Part shown: positions 47,876 through 58,045 of the stretch, in pieces | Position numbering within the stretch: the stretch's first letter is position 1 | How the letters are laid out: every line of letters begins with the position of its first letter | Assembly: GCF_900156165.1 (NCBI RefSeq) | Contig: NZ_FTMY01000001.1 | Location: 1 to 64,000 of the forward strand | Length of the DNA stretch: 64,000 nt | Source: Pseudacidovorax sp. RU35E | GTDB lineage: Bacteria; Pseudomonadota; Gammaproteobacteria; Burkholderiales; Burkholderiaceae_C | Reading direction: 5' to 3' | Notes under the pieces: generated by a model | Database searches by the model: none | What the model saw: the letters and a program-made list of their open reading frames with translations, nothing else | Told to the model about the DNA's origin: nothing | Position numbers and translations under genes: made by a program

Positions 47876-48583
47876 CTAGCGCTTCTGATACTGGGTCTGG
47901 CCGAACAGGATCTCGCGCGACTTGTCATCCGTGATCGGCTTGCGGCGATCCGCCAGGACCTGCACGCCCCGTTGCACCGCAGGACGCGCTGCGATGCCGT
48001 CGAACCAGGCCTTCAGCGCGGGATAGTCGTCCATCACCACGCCCTGGTTCTGCCAGCTGCGCAGCCACGGGAAGATTGCGATGTCGGCAATCGAATAGTC
48101 GGCGCCCCCCACGAATGCGCTCTTTTCCAGGCGCCGGTCGATGACGCCGTACAGCCGCTTCGCCTCGTTGGTGTAGCGCTCGATGGCGTAGGGCAGCTTG
48201 TCAGGCGCGTACATGCGGAAGTGATGCGCCTGGCCCAGCATGGGGCCGACGCCGCCCATCTGGAACATCAGCCATTGCAGCACCTCGAAGCGTTCCCGGT
48301 CGCCCTGGGGCAGCAGCTGGCCGGTCTTGGCCGCCAGGTAGACGAGGATGGCTCCCGACTCGAAGAGCGAGAGGGGTTGGCCGTCCGGCCCGACAGGGTC
48401 GGTGATGGCCGGGATCTTGTTGTTGGGGCTGATGGCCAGGAACTCGGGCGCGAACTGGTCGCCCTGGCCGATGTCGACCGCATGCGCCCGGTAGGGCAGG
48501 CCGGTCTCCTCCAACATGATGTGGACCTTGTGGCCGTTGGGCGTGGGCCAGGAATAGACGTCGATGACAGCTTGATCGGACAT
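47876..48583 (-). CDS. Glutathione S-transferase family protein (YfcG/YghU-like)
   Basis: Thioredoxin-fold GST of 235 residues. The N-terminal domain begins DVYSWPTPNGHKVHIMLEETGLPY and has the cis-proline region NNKIPAI and the glutathione-binding FESGAIL. The helical domain has DYSIADIAIFPWLRSW. The TPNGHK active-site region resembles YfcG-type disulfide-bond reductases. Start 48583 (MSDQAV) matches the domain; the longer upstream frame overlaps the divergent gene. Confidence 0.87.
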   Translation of the reverse strand: MSDQAVIDVYSWPTPNGHKVHIMLEETGLPYRAHAVDIGQGDQFAPEFLAISPNNKIPAITDPVGPDGQPLSLFESGAILVYLAAKTGQLLPQGDRERFEVLQWLMFQMGGVGPMLGQAHHFRMYAPDKLPYAIERYTNEAKRLYGVIDRRLEKSAFVGGADYSIADIAIFPWLRSWQNQGVVMDDYPALKAWFDGIAARPAVQRGVQVLADRRKPITDDKSREILFGQTQYQKR

Positions 48584-48730
48584 GGGTAGATGGCTCCTAG
48601 ACAGGCGGGCCGCAGGATAGCGCCGCTTGGCGGGCGGTGCAGCGTCGTCATGCAATTGCCACCGCTTCGACACGCACGCTTCATGAGCGCGGCACAGACT
48701 GCACGGCAACCGAAAAGACAACCGTTGCTC

Positions 48731-49555
48731 ATGAAAGACCTGCCCACGCCCACCCTCGCCCTGTCACGCCTTGGCCTGCGCGAAACGCTGTGGCCGCAAT
48801 CGCCCCGGATGTCCCCATCGACCGGGCCTGGCGGCGTGACCGTGGCATGGGCCCGTCATCAGGACGAGGTGCGCGAAGCCCAGCGCCTTCGGTGGCGCGT
48901 GTTCGTCGATGAGATGGGTGCGCGCCTGCCCACCACGCTGCCGGGCCACGACGTGGACCTCTTCGACGACTTCTGCGAGCACCTGCTGGTGCGCGCCGAA
49001 CCGGGCGGCGAAGTGGTAGGCACCTACCGCGTGCTCACGCCCGCCCAGGCCCGCCGCGTGGGCGGCACCTACAGTGATACCGAGTTCGACCTGACCCGCC
49101 TGCGCGGCATGCGCGAGCGCATGGTGGAGCTGGGCCGCAGCTGCGTGCACCCGGACCATCGGCAGGGCGGCGTGATCCTCGCCCTGTGGGGCGCACTGGC
49201 GGCCTTCATGCATCGCAACCGGCTCGACACCATGATCGGGTGCGCGAGCATTCCCATGCGGCAGAACGGCGTGAACGGCGGCGATGCCGCGGCCAGCATC
49301 TGGCAACAGCTCTCGACCACGCACATGGCGGCCATCCAGTACCACGTGCAGCCCCGCCTGCCGCTGCCCGTCGATCGGCTCGACGGCTCGCTCGCCGTGG
49401 AGCCGCCCGCGCTCATCAAGGGCTATCTGCGCCTGGGCGCAAAGGTGCTGGGTGCACCGGCCTGGGATCCGGACTTCAACACCGCCGACCTGCCGATGAT
49501 GATGCGTCTGGCCGACCTGCCGCCTCGCTATCGCCGGCATTTCCTGGGCGCCTGA
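48731..49555 (+). CDS. OlsB-like N-acyltransferase (GNAT, hemolysin-type)
   Basis: The 274-residue protein has an Acetyltransf_5 domain as in OlsB, which acylates ornithine from acyl-ACP to start ornithine-lipid synthesis. Visible pieces are EAQRLRWRVFVDEMGARL, GTYRVLTP, ELGRSCVHPDHRQGGVILALWGALAAFM and GCASIPM. No olsA lies near. It directly precedes the Pho box of ppk; ornithine lipids often replace phospholipids in phosphate starvation, so the place is suggestive. Starts at 48731, 48683 and earlier are all possible; none has a clear ribosome-binding site. Confidence 0.78.
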   Translation: MKDLPTPTLALSRLGLRETLWPQSPRMSPSTGPGGVTVAWARHQDEVREAQRLRWRVFVDEMGARLPTTLPGHDVDLFDDFCEHLLVRAEPGGEVVGTYRVLTPAQARRVGGTYSDTEFDLTRLRGMRERMVELGRSCVHPDHRQGGVILALWGALAAFMHRNRLDTMIGCASIPMRQNGVNGGDAAASIWQQLSTTHMAAIQYHVQPRLPLPVDRLDGSLAVEPPALIKGYLRLGAKVLGAPAWDPDFNTADLPMMMRLADLPPRYRRHFLGA

Positions 49556-49576
49556 GAAGACCGGCGCACCATGACG

Positions 49577-49610
49577 GTGTCATGACGGCGTCACATTCCA
49601 ACATGACAAT
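49577..49610 (+). promoter_or_regulatory. Pho box and -10 of ppk
   Basis: Two heptamers 11 bases apart, GTGTCAT (49577-49583) and GCGTCAC (49588-49594), match the PhoB half-site CTGTCAY. A -10 GACAAT lies at 49605-49610, exactly 17 bases from the start of the second heptamer, as for the pst promoter. Confidence 0.8.
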
Positions 49611-49649
49611 CGGATGACAGTGTTGCCTCTGTCCCTCGCCTCCGACGTC

Positions 49650-51788
49650 ATGCCCTTTTCCGATGCGTCCCTGCCGGTGCCCACGGTGCCGGCAGCCACC
49701 CGCCTGCTGGATCGCGACCACAGCATCCTGGCCTTTAACCGTCGGGTGCTGAACTGGGCCGAGCGGCCTGAAGTGCCGCTGGTGGAGCGGCTGCGCTACC
49801 TCTGCATCGTCTCGTCCAACCTGGACGAGTTCTTCGAGGTACGGGCCGAGCCGCATGTGCGGGCCTGCCTGGAAGGGCAGGGCACCGGTCCCTACACGGC
49901 CGAATCCTTCGATGCCCTGTCACGCGCCGCGCATGCGCTGGTGGCGCGGCAGTACCAGCTCTACAACGATGAGCTGCTGCCGGCCTTCGCCGAGCACGGC
50001 ATCCACGTCATCTCCCACGGCAAGCGCAATGCCGCACAGCGCAAGTGGGTGCACGAGTATTTCGAACGCGAGGTGCGGCCGCTGCTGATCCCGGTGGCGC
50101 TGGACCCGGCCCACCCGTTTCCGCAGGTGGCCAACAAGTCGCTCAACTTCATCGTCAAGCTCTCGGGCAAGGACGCCTTCGGCCGCGAGAACCCCATCGC
50201 CATCCTGAAGGTGCCGCGCGTGCTGCCGCGGCTGATCCGCATGCCGGCCAAGGTGTCCGAGGGCAAGACGCTGGTGGTGGCGCTGTCGAGCATCGTGCGG
50301 GCGCACCTGCATGCGATGTTCCCGGGCCGCGAGGTGGGGCAGTTCTCGCAGTTCCGCGTCACGCGCCATTCCGACCTCGCCGTGGACGAGGAGGATGTGA
50401 AGAACCTGCGCACCGCCTTGCGCCAGGGCCTGCAGCACCGCAACTTCGGCCAGGCCGTGCGGCTGGAAGTGTCGGCCGACTGCGACGAGTCGCTGTGGAG
50501 CTTCCTTCTCGCGCAGTTCAACCTGCCGCAGGGTGCGCTCTACCGCGTGCCGGGTCCGGTGAACCTCGCGCGCTTCTCTCAGATGGTCGACCTGATCGAC
50601 GAGCCGCGCTTCAAGGACCTGCGCTTCACGCCCTACCAGGCCTCCTACCCGATCAACCTGTCGACGGGGCAGTCCTTCTTCGACCGGCTGCAGCGCAGCG
50701 ATGTGCTGATCCACCAGCCCTTCGAGAGCTTCGACGGCGTCATCGAATTCCTGCGCGAGGCCGTAGCCGATCCCCAGGTGCTGGCCATCAAGCAGACCAT
50801 CTACCGCACCGGCTCCGACTCGGTGCTGATGGACCTGCTGCGCGAGGCCGTGCGTCGCGGCAAGGAGGTGATGGCCGTGGTCGAACTCAAGGCCCGCTTC
50901 GACGAAGAGGCCAACATCAACTGGGCCGAGGTGCTCGAGTCCATCGGCGCGCAGGTGGTGTATGGCGTGGTAGGTCTCAAGACGCATGCCAAGATGCTGC
51001 TGGTCACCCGCCGCGAAGGCCGCCACATCCGCCGCTACGGCCATCTTTCGACGGGCAACTACAACTCGCGCACCGCGCGGCTGTACACCGATATCAGCCA
51101 CCTGACGGCCGATCCGCAGCTCACGGCCGACATGGATGCGCTGTTCGTGCACCTGGCCGGACAGAGTCGCCTGCCCAAGCTGCAGCGGCTGTGGGTGGCG
51201 CCCTTCGACCTGCACAAGAACCTGGTCGCCCGCATCGACGAACTGGCGCAGGCCGCGGGCGAGGGCAAGACCACGCGCATCGTCGCCAAGATGAATGCGC
51301 TCACCGACGAGGCGCTGATCGCCGCGCTGCTGCGCGCCGGCAGCAGCGGCGTGAAGATCGACCTCATCGTGCGCGGCGCCTGCATGCTGCCGGCGCAGGT
51401 GCCGGGCGTGAGCGAGAACATCCGCGTGCGCTCGATCATCGGCCGCTTCCTGGAGCATTCGCGCGTCTTCTACTTCCGCGTGGACGAGGATGAGAGCCTG
51501 TACCTTTCCAGCGCCGACTGGATGAACCGCAACATGATGCGGCGCGTCGAGGTGGCCTGGCCGGTCACGCATCCGGTGCTGCGCCAGCGGCTGATCGACG
51601 AATGCCTGGTGGCGTACCTGCATGATGGCCGCGACGCCTGGGAGCTGGAGGCCGATGGCCGCTATGAGCGGGTGGGCCGCAATCTGCACCCCGGTGAGCC
51701 TGGGGCGTCGCGCGCCATCGAGGCGCACGGCGCGCAGGCGGCCCTGATGGGGCGCTATGCCTTCCGGGGCCGCAGCCCAGGCGTCTGA
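49650..51788 (+). CDS. ppk: Polyphosphate kinase 1
   Basis: Makes polyphosphate from ATP reversibly. The 712-residue protein has the four PPK1 domains: N domain (FNRRVLNWAERPEVPLVERLRYLCIVSSNLDEFFEVR in parts), head domain, and two PLD-like catalytic domains. KTHAKMLLV carries the autophosphorylated histidine; the second histidine is in FLEHSRVFYF. The start at 49650 is preferred over the in-frame ATG at 49614, because 49614 lies beside the predicted -10 and would be at or before the transcription start. The Pho box upstream predicts PhoB control. Confidence 0.93.
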   Translation: MPFSDASLPVPTVPAATRLLDRDHSILAFNRRVLNWAERPEVPLVERLRYLCIVSSNLDEFFEVRAEPHVRACLEGQGTGPYTAESFDALSRAAHALVARQYQLYNDELLPAFAEHGIHVISHGKRNAAQRKWVHEYFEREVRPLLIPVALDPAHPFPQVANKSLNFIVKLSGKDAFGRENPIAILKVPRVLPRLIRMPAKVSEGKTLVVALSSIVRAHLHAMFPGREVGQFSQFRVTRHSDLAVDEEDVKNLRTALRQGLQHRNFGQAVRLEVSADCDESLWSFLLAQFNLPQGALYRVPGPVNLARFSQMVDLIDEPRFKDLRFTPYQASYPINLSTGQSFFDRLQRSDVLIHQPFESFDGVIEFLREAVADPQVLAIKQTIYRTGSDSVLMDLLREAVRRGKEVMAVVELKARFDEEANINWAEVLESIGAQVVYGVVGLKTHAKMLLVTRREGRHIRRYGHLSTGNYNSRTARLYTDISHLTADPQLTADMDALFVHLAGQSRLPKLQRLWVAPFDLHKNLVARIDELAQAAGEGKTTRIVAKMNALTDEALIAALLRAGSSGVKIDLIVRGACMLPAQVPGVSENIRVRSIIGRFLEHSRVFYFRVDEDESLYLSSADWMNRNMMRRVEVAWPVTHPVLRQRLIDECLVAYLHDGRDAWELEADGRYERVGRNLHPGEPGASRAIEAHGAQAALMGRYAFRGRSPGV

Positions 51789-51820
51789 GCGGCGTACTGT
51801 CCTCTAGGAAAGACAAATCC

Positions 51821-52282
51821 ATGGACCTCATCCTCTGGCGCCACGCCGAAGCCGAAGACTGGCACGAGGGCTGCGACGACCTGGCGCGCTCGCTCACGCC
51901 GCGGGGCGAGAAGCAGGCCAAGCGCATGGCCGCTTGGCTGGATCGGCAACTGCCCGAGGGCACGCGCATCCTGTGCAGCCCGGCGCGCCGCTGCGAGCAG
52001 ACCGTGCTGGCGCTGGGCCGCAAGTACAAGCTGCGCGAGGAAATCGCCCCGCACGCGACGGGCGATGAACTGCTGGCGGCCGCTGGCTGGCCGCATGGCA
52101 AGTCGGTGATCGTGCTGGTGGGCCACCAGCCGGCCCTGGGTCAGGCCGTGGCACGCCTGCTGGGCCTTCAGCAGGACAGTTGCGCCGTGCGCAAGGGCTC
52201 GGTGTGGTGGTTGCGCACGCGCGAGCGCGATGGCGAGGAGCAGACGGTGATGGTCACGGTGCAGGCGCCCGAGCTGCTCTGA
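51821..52282 (+). CDS. sixA: SixA-type histidine phosphatase
   Basis: Histidine-phosphatase superfamily protein of 153 residues with the catalytic LILWRHAEAED (RHG-type motif, His8) and the second histidine in LVGHQPALG. SixA removes phosphate from phosphohistidine proteins. It starts 32 bases after ppk on the same strand, which suggests joint PhoB-dependent expression. The substrate here is not known. Confidence 0.85.
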   Translation: MDLILWRHAEAEDWHEGCDDLARSLTPRGEKQAKRMAAWLDRQLPEGTRILCSPARRCEQTVLALGRKYKLREEIAPHATGDELLAAAGWPHGKSVIVLVGHQPALGQAVARLLGLQQDSCAVRKGSVWWLRTRERDGEEQTVMVTVQAPELL

Positions 52283-52300
52283 ACGTCATCCTGCGCCCTG

Positions 52301-52440
52301 GCTTCGCAGGCTCAGCCCGAACGGTTGCCGGTGAGCCGAGCGGCGCCCGAGGCGCAGCAGCGCGGCTTCGGTCCAGCTGCATTCCTCCGTCCAGGTGCAG
52401 CCGTCAGTTCGGGGACCGCCTTCAGTCCAGGTGCAGCCCG
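52301..52440. repeat. REP-like element and degenerate repeats of the ppx 3' end
   Basis: GCTTCGCAGGCTCAGCCCGA followed by ACGG (52301-52324) is a copy of the palindromic family also found at 22724-22748. On the minus strand the final bases of ppx, GCTGCACCTGGACTGA, recur with changes as GCTGCACCTGGACGGAGG and GCAGCTGGACCGAAGC downstream of the stop (about 52370-52440). Confidence 0.5.
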
Positions 52441-53939
52441 AGCATCCAGCTCGTCTTCTGCCAGGCCAGCACCTCTTCGCGCAGCAGATGCGCCGACTGG
52501 GGATAGCGCTCCGCCCAGTCCTTGCGCGCGCGCACCGCAAAGCCGCGCGCACCCGACAGTTCCACGGCCAGCGCATCTGGCTCCGGGTCGCGCCGCGCGT
52601 GGCACAGGATGACCGCCAGCCGCAGGGCCAGCAGCTGCGCGGCGAAGGTCTCGTCGGCCATCGCAGCCTCGACCTTGCGCAGCTTGCCCCGATGTCCAAG
52701 TACCAGCTGGCTCAGCGCATGGGTCTCGTTGACCGCGAAGCCGGGCACGTCCACGTTGTCGAGGATGTAGGCGCCGTGCTTGTGGTAGTCGCTGTGCGAG
52801 ATGTGCATGCCGATCTCGTGCAGCTGCGCCGCCCAGCGCAGCTTGCGCAGGGCGCGGCCCGGCCGGTTGTTGCTGGCGCCGCCGCGGGCCTCGGGCACCA
52901 GTTGCACGAACAGCGCCGCGGCCACGTCGCCCACGCGTCGCGCCTGGGCCTCGTCGGCGTCGAATCGGTGCGCCAGCCGCGCCACCGTGCTGTCGCGCAG
53001 GTCGGCCACGCTGTCGTCGCGCTCCAGCAGCTCGTACAGCACGCCGTGGCGCAGGGCGCCCTGGGCCACGCGCATCTCGTCGATGGAGAGCAGGTCGAAC
53101 AGCGCCCGCAGCACGGCCAGGCCGCCGCCGATGACGGGCTTGCGGTCTTCGCGCAGGCCGTCCAGGCGCAGGCGGTCGGCGCTGCCGGCCTTGAGCAGGC
53201 GGTCCAGCAGCCAGTCCAGGTCGGCGCGCGTGACCACGCCGGCGCGTCCGCCGGCCGCGGCCACCAGGTCGCCCACCGCGCCGATGGTGCCCGAGGCGCC
53301 ATATGCGGTGTCCCACTGGTCGCGCGTGTAGTTGTTGAGGGCGTCGTCCATGACGGCCTTGGCCGCGATCTCGGCGACGCGAAAGGCACTGGCCGAGAAC
53401 TGCCCGTCCGGAAAGTGTTTCATCGACCAGGCGACACTGCCCACGCGGTACGACTCGGTGGTCTGCGCCTGCAGGCCCGAGCCGATGATCATCTCGGTGG
53501 AGCGCCCACCGATGTCGACCACCAGCCGGCGCTCGCTGTCGGCCAGCTCGCTGCGCGGCAGCAGGTGGGCCACGCCCTGATAGATCAGGCGGGCTTCCTC
53601 GCGCCCGGGGATGACGTCGATGCCGAAGCCGAGCACGGTGCGGGCCCGCAGCAGGAATTCCTCGCGGTTGCGCGCCTCGCGCAGCGTCTGCGTCGCCACC
53701 GCGCGGACCTGGGCGCGTTCGAAGCCGGCCAGCCGCTCGCCGAAGCGGGCCAGGGCCTCCCAGCCGCGCTGCATGGCCTCGTAGGTCAGGTTGCGTGCGC
53801 TGTCCAGGCCGTTGCCCAGGCGCACCGTCTCCTTGAAGTATTCGGCGCGCTGGATCTGCCCGTGGTCCACGCGGCCGATCTCCAGGCGAAAACTATTGGA
53901 GCCGAGATCAATGGCGGCCAGGCGCGTTCCGTTCTGCAT
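52422..53939 (-). CDS. ppx: Exopolyphosphatase (Ppx/GppA family)
   Basis: Releases phosphate from polyphosphate ends, or acts on pppGpp. The 505-residue protein has the sugar-kinase/Hsp70-type ATPase core: [41 protein letters not shown] and YGASGTIGA. An HD-like helical domain follows ([22 protein letters not shown]). It is convergent with sixA and divergent from pstS, with its own Pho box facing it. Ppx versus GppA cannot be settled from sequence reading, but its place opposite ppk favours Ppx. Confidence 0.92.
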   Translation of the reverse strand: MQNGTRLAAIDLGSNSFRLEIGRVDHGQIQRAEYFKETVRLGNGLDSARNLTYEAMQRGWEALARFGERLAGFERAQVRAVATQTLREARNREEFLLRARTVLGFGIDVIPGREEARLIYQGVAHLLPRSELADSERRLVVDIGGRSTEMIIGSGLQAQTTESYRVGSVAWSMKHFPDGQFSASAFRVAEIAAKAVMDDALNNYTRDQWDTAYGASGTIGAVGDLVAAAGGRAGVVTRADLDWLLDRLLKAGSADRLRLDGLREDRKPVIGGGLAVLRALFDLLSIDEMRVAQGALRHGVLYELLERDDSVADLRDSTVARLAHRFDADEAQARRVGDVAAALFVQLVPEARGGASNNRPGRALRKLRWAAQLHEIGMHISHSDYHKHGAYILDNVDVPGFAVNETHALSQLVLGHRGKLRKVEAAMADETFAAQLLALRLAVILCHARRDPEPDALAVELSGARGFAVRARKDWAERYPQSAHLLREEVLAWQKTSWMLGLHLD

Positions 53940-53989
53940 ACATCAAGGAGGGAAAAGTCGGCCCCGATGGTAGCGGCGGCAGGCTGGCG

Positions 53990-54023
53990 ATCCTCCGCCA
54001 GGTGCATGACGAATTGATGACAG
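53990..54023 (-). promoter_or_regulatory. Pho box and -10 of ppx (minus strand)
   Basis: On the minus strand CTGTCAT (54023-54017) and TCGTCAT (54012-54006) are spaced 11 bases, start to start. GAGGAT at 53995-53990 sits 17 bases from the start of the second heptamer, the same geometry as for ppk and pstS. The -10 itself is weak. Confidence 0.7.
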
Positions 54024-54072
54024 TGTCATGGTGGGCGGGGGCGCCCCGGGGCGGTTTTCCCTCGGAGATGAG

Positions 54073-54106
54073 GTGTCACATGGCTGTCACATGGCCTTTC
54101 TACAGT
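54073..54106 (+). promoter_or_regulatory. Pho box and -10 of pstSCAB-phoU
   Basis: GTGTCACATGG (54073-54083) and CTGTCACATGG (54084-54094) are near-perfect 11-base direct repeats matching the PhoB half-site. TACAGT at 54101-54106 is the -10, again 17 bases from the start of the second half-site. Confidence 0.88.
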
Positions 54107-54157
54107 CCGCCGCAGACCCCCGGACCCGGGGGTGGTGACCCTTCGGAAAGGAAGACC

Positions 54158-55195
54158 ATGAAGTCCGTGTTTCAAATCGCCGCCGCCGGCCTGACCCTTG
54201 CCGCTTTCGCGCATGTGCCCGCCTTCGCCCAGGAAGCCACCGGCGCCGGCGCCAGCTTCCCCGCCCCGCTGTATGCCAAGTGGGCCTCCGATTTCAACAA
54301 GGCCACCGGCGTCAAGATCAACTACCAGTCGGTCGGTTCCGGCGCCGGCATCAAGCAGATCGAAGCCAAGACCGTCGACTTCGGCGCGTCCGATGCCCCG
54401 CTGAAGGACGCCGAACTGGAGTCCAAGGGCCTGCTGCAGTTCCCCACCGTCATCGGCGGCGTGATCCCTGTCGTGAACATCCAGGGCATCAAGGCCGGCG
54501 AGCTCAAGCTGAGCGGCCAGGTGCTGGGCGACATCTACCTGGGCAAGATCGCCAAGTGGAACGACGCCGCCATCAAGGCCCTGAACCCCTCGTTGAACCT
54601 GCCCGACGCCGCCATCGCCCCGGTGCGCCGCGCCGATGGTTCCGGCACCAGTTTCCTGTTCACCAACTACCTGTCGAAGGTGAACACCGAGTGGAAGGAC
54701 AAGGTCGGTGAAGGCACCGCCGTGAACTGGCCCACCGGTGCCGGCGGCAAGGGCAACGAAGGCGTCGCCGCCTTCGTCAGCCGCCTGCCCAACTCGATCG
54801 GCTATGTCGAGTATGCCTACGTCAAGCAGAACAAGATGACCTACGCCCTGCTGCAGAACGCCGCCGGCAAGTTCGTCTCGCCCGAGGACACCGCCTTCAA
54901 GGCGGCTGCCGCCGGCGCCGACTGGAGCAAGAGCTTCTACCAGATCCTCACCAACCAGGCGGGCGACGGCGCGTGGCCCATCACGGGCGCGACCTTCATC
55001 CTGATGCACAAGCAGCAGGACAAGCCCGCCCAGGCCACCACCGTCCTCAAGTTCTTCGACTGGGCCTACAAGAACGGCGACAAGACCGCCGACGACCTGG
55101 ACTACGTGCCCATGCCCGACGCCGTGAAGGCCACGATCCGCAAGTCGTGGGACGGCATCAAGGACGGCTCGGGCAAGGTCGTCGCCTCGCACTGA
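54158..55195 (+). CDS. pstS: Phosphate-binding protein PstS
   Basis: Periplasmic high-affinity phosphate receptor. The 345-residue precursor has a signal peptide ending AFAQ (about 25). Phosphate-contact loops are visible: [32 protein letters not shown] and [19 protein letters not shown] precedes the ATG by 4-5 bases. First gene of the pst operon behind a Pho box. Confidence 0.95.
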   Translation: MKSVFQIAAAGLTLAAFAHVPAFAQEATGAGASFPAPLYAKWASDFNKATGVKINYQSVGSGAGIKQIEAKTVDFGASDAPLKDAELESKGLLQFPTVIGGVIPVVNIQGIKAGELKLSGQVLGDIYLGKIAKWNDAAIKALNPSLNLPDAAIAPVRRADGSGTSFLFTNYLSKVNTEWKDKVGEGTAVNWPTGAGGKGNEGVAAFVSRLPNSIGYVEYAYVKQNKMTYALLQNAAGKFVSPEDTAFKAAAAGADWSKSFYQILTNQAGDGAWPITGATFILMHKQQDKPAQATTVLKFFDWAYKNGDKTADDLDYVPMPDAVKATIRKSWDGIKDGSGKVVASH

Positions 55196-55310
55196 TTCCC
55201 GCCCCCTCGGGATTCCATAACCAAGACAACCAGGAACAGGGAGCCGCATGACCCGCATCGCTGCAGAGTCGACGGCGCGGGTCGATGCGCGCCCGCAGGA
55301 GGTTCACACC

Positions 55311-56336
55311 GTGTCATCCACACTCACTGCCGACGGCCAGGGCCTCGGGCGGCCCGCCGAGCGGGCCCGCCCCGCGGTGCCGCCGCCGGTCAAGCGGCCC
55401 CGCTCCGGCCCCATGGCCGACCTGCTGTTCGGCTGGGCCGCCAAGGGCGCCGCGCTGCTGACGCTGGCCCTGCTGATCGGCATCCTCGTCTCGCTGGTCA
55501 TCGGCGCTTGGCCTGCCATCGCCAAGTACGGCCTGGGCTTCCTGACGAGCAGCGTCTGGGATCCGGTGCAGGAGGAGTTCGGCGGCCTGGTGATGATCTA
55601 TGGCACGCTGGCGACCTCCTTCATCGCCCTGCTGATCGCGGTGCCGGTGAGCTTCGGCATCGCGCTCTTCTTGACCGAACTCTCGCCCAGCTGGCTCAAG
55701 CGCCCGCTGGGCACGGCCATCGAGCTGCTGGCGGCCGTGCCGTCCATCGTGTACGGCATGTGGGGCCTGCTGGTCTTCGGCCCGATCCTGTCCACCTACG
55801 TGCAGCAGCCGCTGCAGAAGCTGCTGGCGGGCGTGCCCTTCCTGGGTGCGCTGGTGTCGGGCCCACCGGTGGGCATCGGCATCCTGTCGGCCGGCATCAT
55901 CCTGGCGATCATGATCATTCCCTTCATCGCCTCGGTGATGCGCGACGTGTTCGAGGTCACGCCTCCGTTGCTGAAGGAGTCGGCCTACGGTCTGGGCGCC
56001 ACCACCTGGGAAGTGGTGAGCAAGGTCGTGCTGCCCTATACCAAGGCGGGCGTGGTCGGCGGCATCATGCTGGGCCTGGGCCGCGCCCTGGGCGAGACCA
56101 TGGCCGTGACCTTCGTCATCGGCAACATGAACCAGCTCGATTCGCTGTCGCTGTTCCAGGCGGCCAACAGCATCACCTCGGCCCTGGCCAACGAATTCGC
56201 CGAAGCCGGCGCCGGTCTGCACCAGGCCGCGCTGATGTACCTCGGCCTGGTCCTGTTCTTCATCACCTTCGTCGTGCTGGCGTTGTCCAAGCTGCTGCTG
56301 GCCCGTATGAAGAAAAGCGAAGGAACGCGCTCGTGA
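55311..56336 (+). CDS. pstC: Phosphate ABC permease PstC
   Basis: Inner-membrane permease with six helices. The EAA loop reads [26 protein letters not shown], and [11 protein letters not shown] is the PstC mark. The GTG at 55311 has a perfect AGGAGG eight bases upstream (55297-55302) and is preferred. An in-frame ATG at 55248 would add 21 residues and has only GGGAGC before it. Ends in a GTGA overlap with pstA. Confidence 0.92.
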   Translation: MSSTLTADGQGLGRPAERARPAVPPPVKRPRSGPMADLLFGWAAKGAALLTLALLIGILVSLVIGAWPAIAKYGLGFLTSSVWDPVQEEFGGLVMIYGTLATSFIALLIAVPVSFGIALFLTELSPSWLKRPLGTAIELLAAVPSIVYGMWGLLVFGPILSTYVQQPLQKLLAGVPFLGALVSGPPVGIGILSAGIILAIMIIPFIASVMRDVFEVTPPLLKESAYGLGATTWEVVSKVVLPYTKAGVVGGIMLGLGRALGETMAVTFVIGNMNQLDSLSLFQAANSITSALANEFAEAGAGLHQAALMYLGLVLFFITFVVLALSKLLLARMKKSEGTRS

Positions 56337-57226
56337 GCCCCACCAGCACTTCCCAGCAACTGCTGGCCGCCCAGGCCCTGGCCCGCACCCGCGAGGCCAA
56401 GTACGCCCGCCGCGCACGCGTCAACCAGATGGCCCTGGCCCTGTCGCTGGCCGCCATGGCCTTCGGTGTGTTCTGGCTGATCTGGATCCTGTGGCAGACG
56501 CTCTATCTCGGCATCGGTGGCCTGTCGGTGGCCACCTTCACCGAGATGACGCCGCCGCCCAACGAGGCCGGCGGCATCCTGAACGCCATCTTCGGCTCGC
56601 TGGTGATGGTGGGTGTCGCCACCTTCGTCGGCACGCCCATCGGCATCATGGCCGGCATCTACCTGGCCGAGTACAACCCGCATGGCTGGCTGTCGTCGGT
56701 GATCCGCTTCGTCAACGACATCCTGCTGTCGGCACCGTCCATCGTGATCGGTCTGTTCGTCTATTCACTGGTGGTGGCGCAGTTCCGGTCCTTCTCGGGC
56801 CTCGCCGGCTCCATCGCGCTGGCGCTGATCACCATCCCGGTGGTGATCCGCACCACCGAGAACATGCTGCAGCTGGTGCCGCCGGGCCTGCGCGAAGCGG
56901 CCTACGCGCTGGGCTCGCCCAAGTGGAAGGTGATCCTGTCGATCACGCTGCGCGCGGCCCGGGCCGGCGTGGTGACCGGCGTGCTGCTGGCCGTGGCCCG
57001 CATCGCCGGCGAGACCGCGCCGCTGCTGTTCACCGCCCTGAACAACCAGTTCTGGACGGCCGACGTCACGCAGCCGATGGCCAGCCTGCCCGTCACCATC
57101 TTCAAGTTCGCGATGAGCCCGTACGAGAACTGGCAGCAGCTGGCCTGGGCCGGCGTGTTCCTGATCACCGTCGCCGTCCTCGCCCTCAACATCCTGGCCC
57201 GCGTCCTTACGCGCGGCAAGAACTGA
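56333..57226 (+). CDS. pstA: Phosphate ABC permease PstA
   Basis: Second permease of the Pst importer, 297 residues with six helices. EAA loop [26 protein letters not shown] and [15 protein letters not shown] are typical. It starts with GTG overlapping the pstC stop (GTGA), with GAAGGAAC upstream, so translation is coupled. Confidence 0.92.
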   Translation: MSPTSTSQQLLAAQALARTREAKYARRARVNQMALALSLAAMAFGVFWLIWILWQTLYLGIGGLSVATFTEMTPPPNEAGGILNAIFGSLVMVGVATFVGTPIGIMAGIYLAEYNPHGWLSSVIRFVNDILLSAPSIVIGLFVYSLVVAQFRSFSGLAGSIALALITIPVVIRTTENMLQLVPPGLREAAYALGSPKWKVILSITLRAARAGVVTGVLLAVARIAGETAPLLFTALNNQFWTADVTQPMASLPVTIFKFAMSPYENWQQLAWAGVFLITVAVLALNILARVLTRGKN

Positions 57227-57245
57227 TTCCTGGAAGAGCCAAGCC

Positions 57246-58025
57246 ATGGTTGCCACCGTCTCCACCCCCCCGCGCGCCAAGATCGCCGTCAAGGACCTGA
57301 ACTTCTATTACGGCAAGTTCCACGCGCTCAAGGGCATCAACCTCGACATCCCCGAGAACAAGGTCACCGCCTTCATCGGTCCTTCGGGCTGCGGCAAGTC
57401 CACGTTGCTGCGCACCTTCAACCGCATGTTCGAGCTCTATCCCGAGCAGCGCGCCGAAGGCGCCATCGAGCTGGACGGCGAGAACCTGCTGACTTCCAAG
57501 CAGGACGTCGCCCTGGTGCGCGCGAAGGTCGGCATGGTGTTCCAGAAGCCCACGCCCTTCCCGATGTCGATCTACGACAACATCGCCTTCGGCGTGAAGC
57601 TGTTCGAGAACCTGTCGGCTTCCGACATGGACGACCGCGTCGAATGGGCGCTCAAGAAGGCGGCCCTGTGGACCGAGGTGCGCGACAAGCTGCACCAGAG
57701 CGGCTCCGGCCTCTCCGGCGGCCAGCAGCAGCGCCTGTGCATCGCCCGCGGCATCGCCATCAAGCCCGAAGTGTTGCTGCTGGACGAGCCGTGCTCGGCG
57801 CTGGACCCGATCTCCACCGCCAAGATCGAAGAGCTGATCGCCGAGCTCAAGGACGAATACACGGTGGTCATCGTGACCCACAACATGCAGCAGGCAGCCC
57901 GCTGCAGCGACTACACGGCCTACATGTACCTGGGGGACCTCATCGAGTTCGGCGCCACCGAGCAGATGTTCTTCAAGCCCCAGCGCAAGGAGACCGAGGA
58001 CTACATCACCGGCCGCTTCGGCTGA
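57246..58025 (+). CDS. pstB: Phosphate ABC ATPase PstB
   Basis: ATPase of the Pst importer, 259 residues: Walker [10 protein letters not shown], the PstB-specific [12 protein letters not shown]-loop [14 protein letters not shown], signature SGGQQQR, Walker [14 protein letters not shown] and switch THNMQQAAR. It lies 19 bases behind pstA. Confidence 0.96.
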   Translation: MVATVSTPPRAKIAVKDLNFYYGKFHALKGINLDIPENKVTAFIGPSGCGKSTLLRTFNRMFELYPEQRAEGAIELDGENLLTSKQDVALVRAKVGMVFQKPTPFPMSIYDNIAFGVKLFENLSASDMDDRVEWALKKAALWTEVRDKLHQSGSGLSGGQQQRLCIARGIAIKPEVLLLDEPCSALDPISTAKIEELIAELKDEYTVVIVTHNMQQAARCSDYTAYMYLGDLIEFGATEQMFFKPQRKETEDYITGRFG

Positions 58026-58045
58026 TGCCGCAGGGAGACACAGCG

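Noticed and set aside
47765-48589. Open frame on the plus strand starting NGRNGGIRTRDPLL
   Set aside because: Its N-terminus is the known false peptide from reading a tRNA gene (tRNA-Pro) backwards; the rest is antisense to the GST gene.
49614-49649. ATG at 49614 as the start of ppk
   Set aside because: It lies 4 bases after the predicted -10 box of the Pho promoter, so it would be at or before the transcript start.
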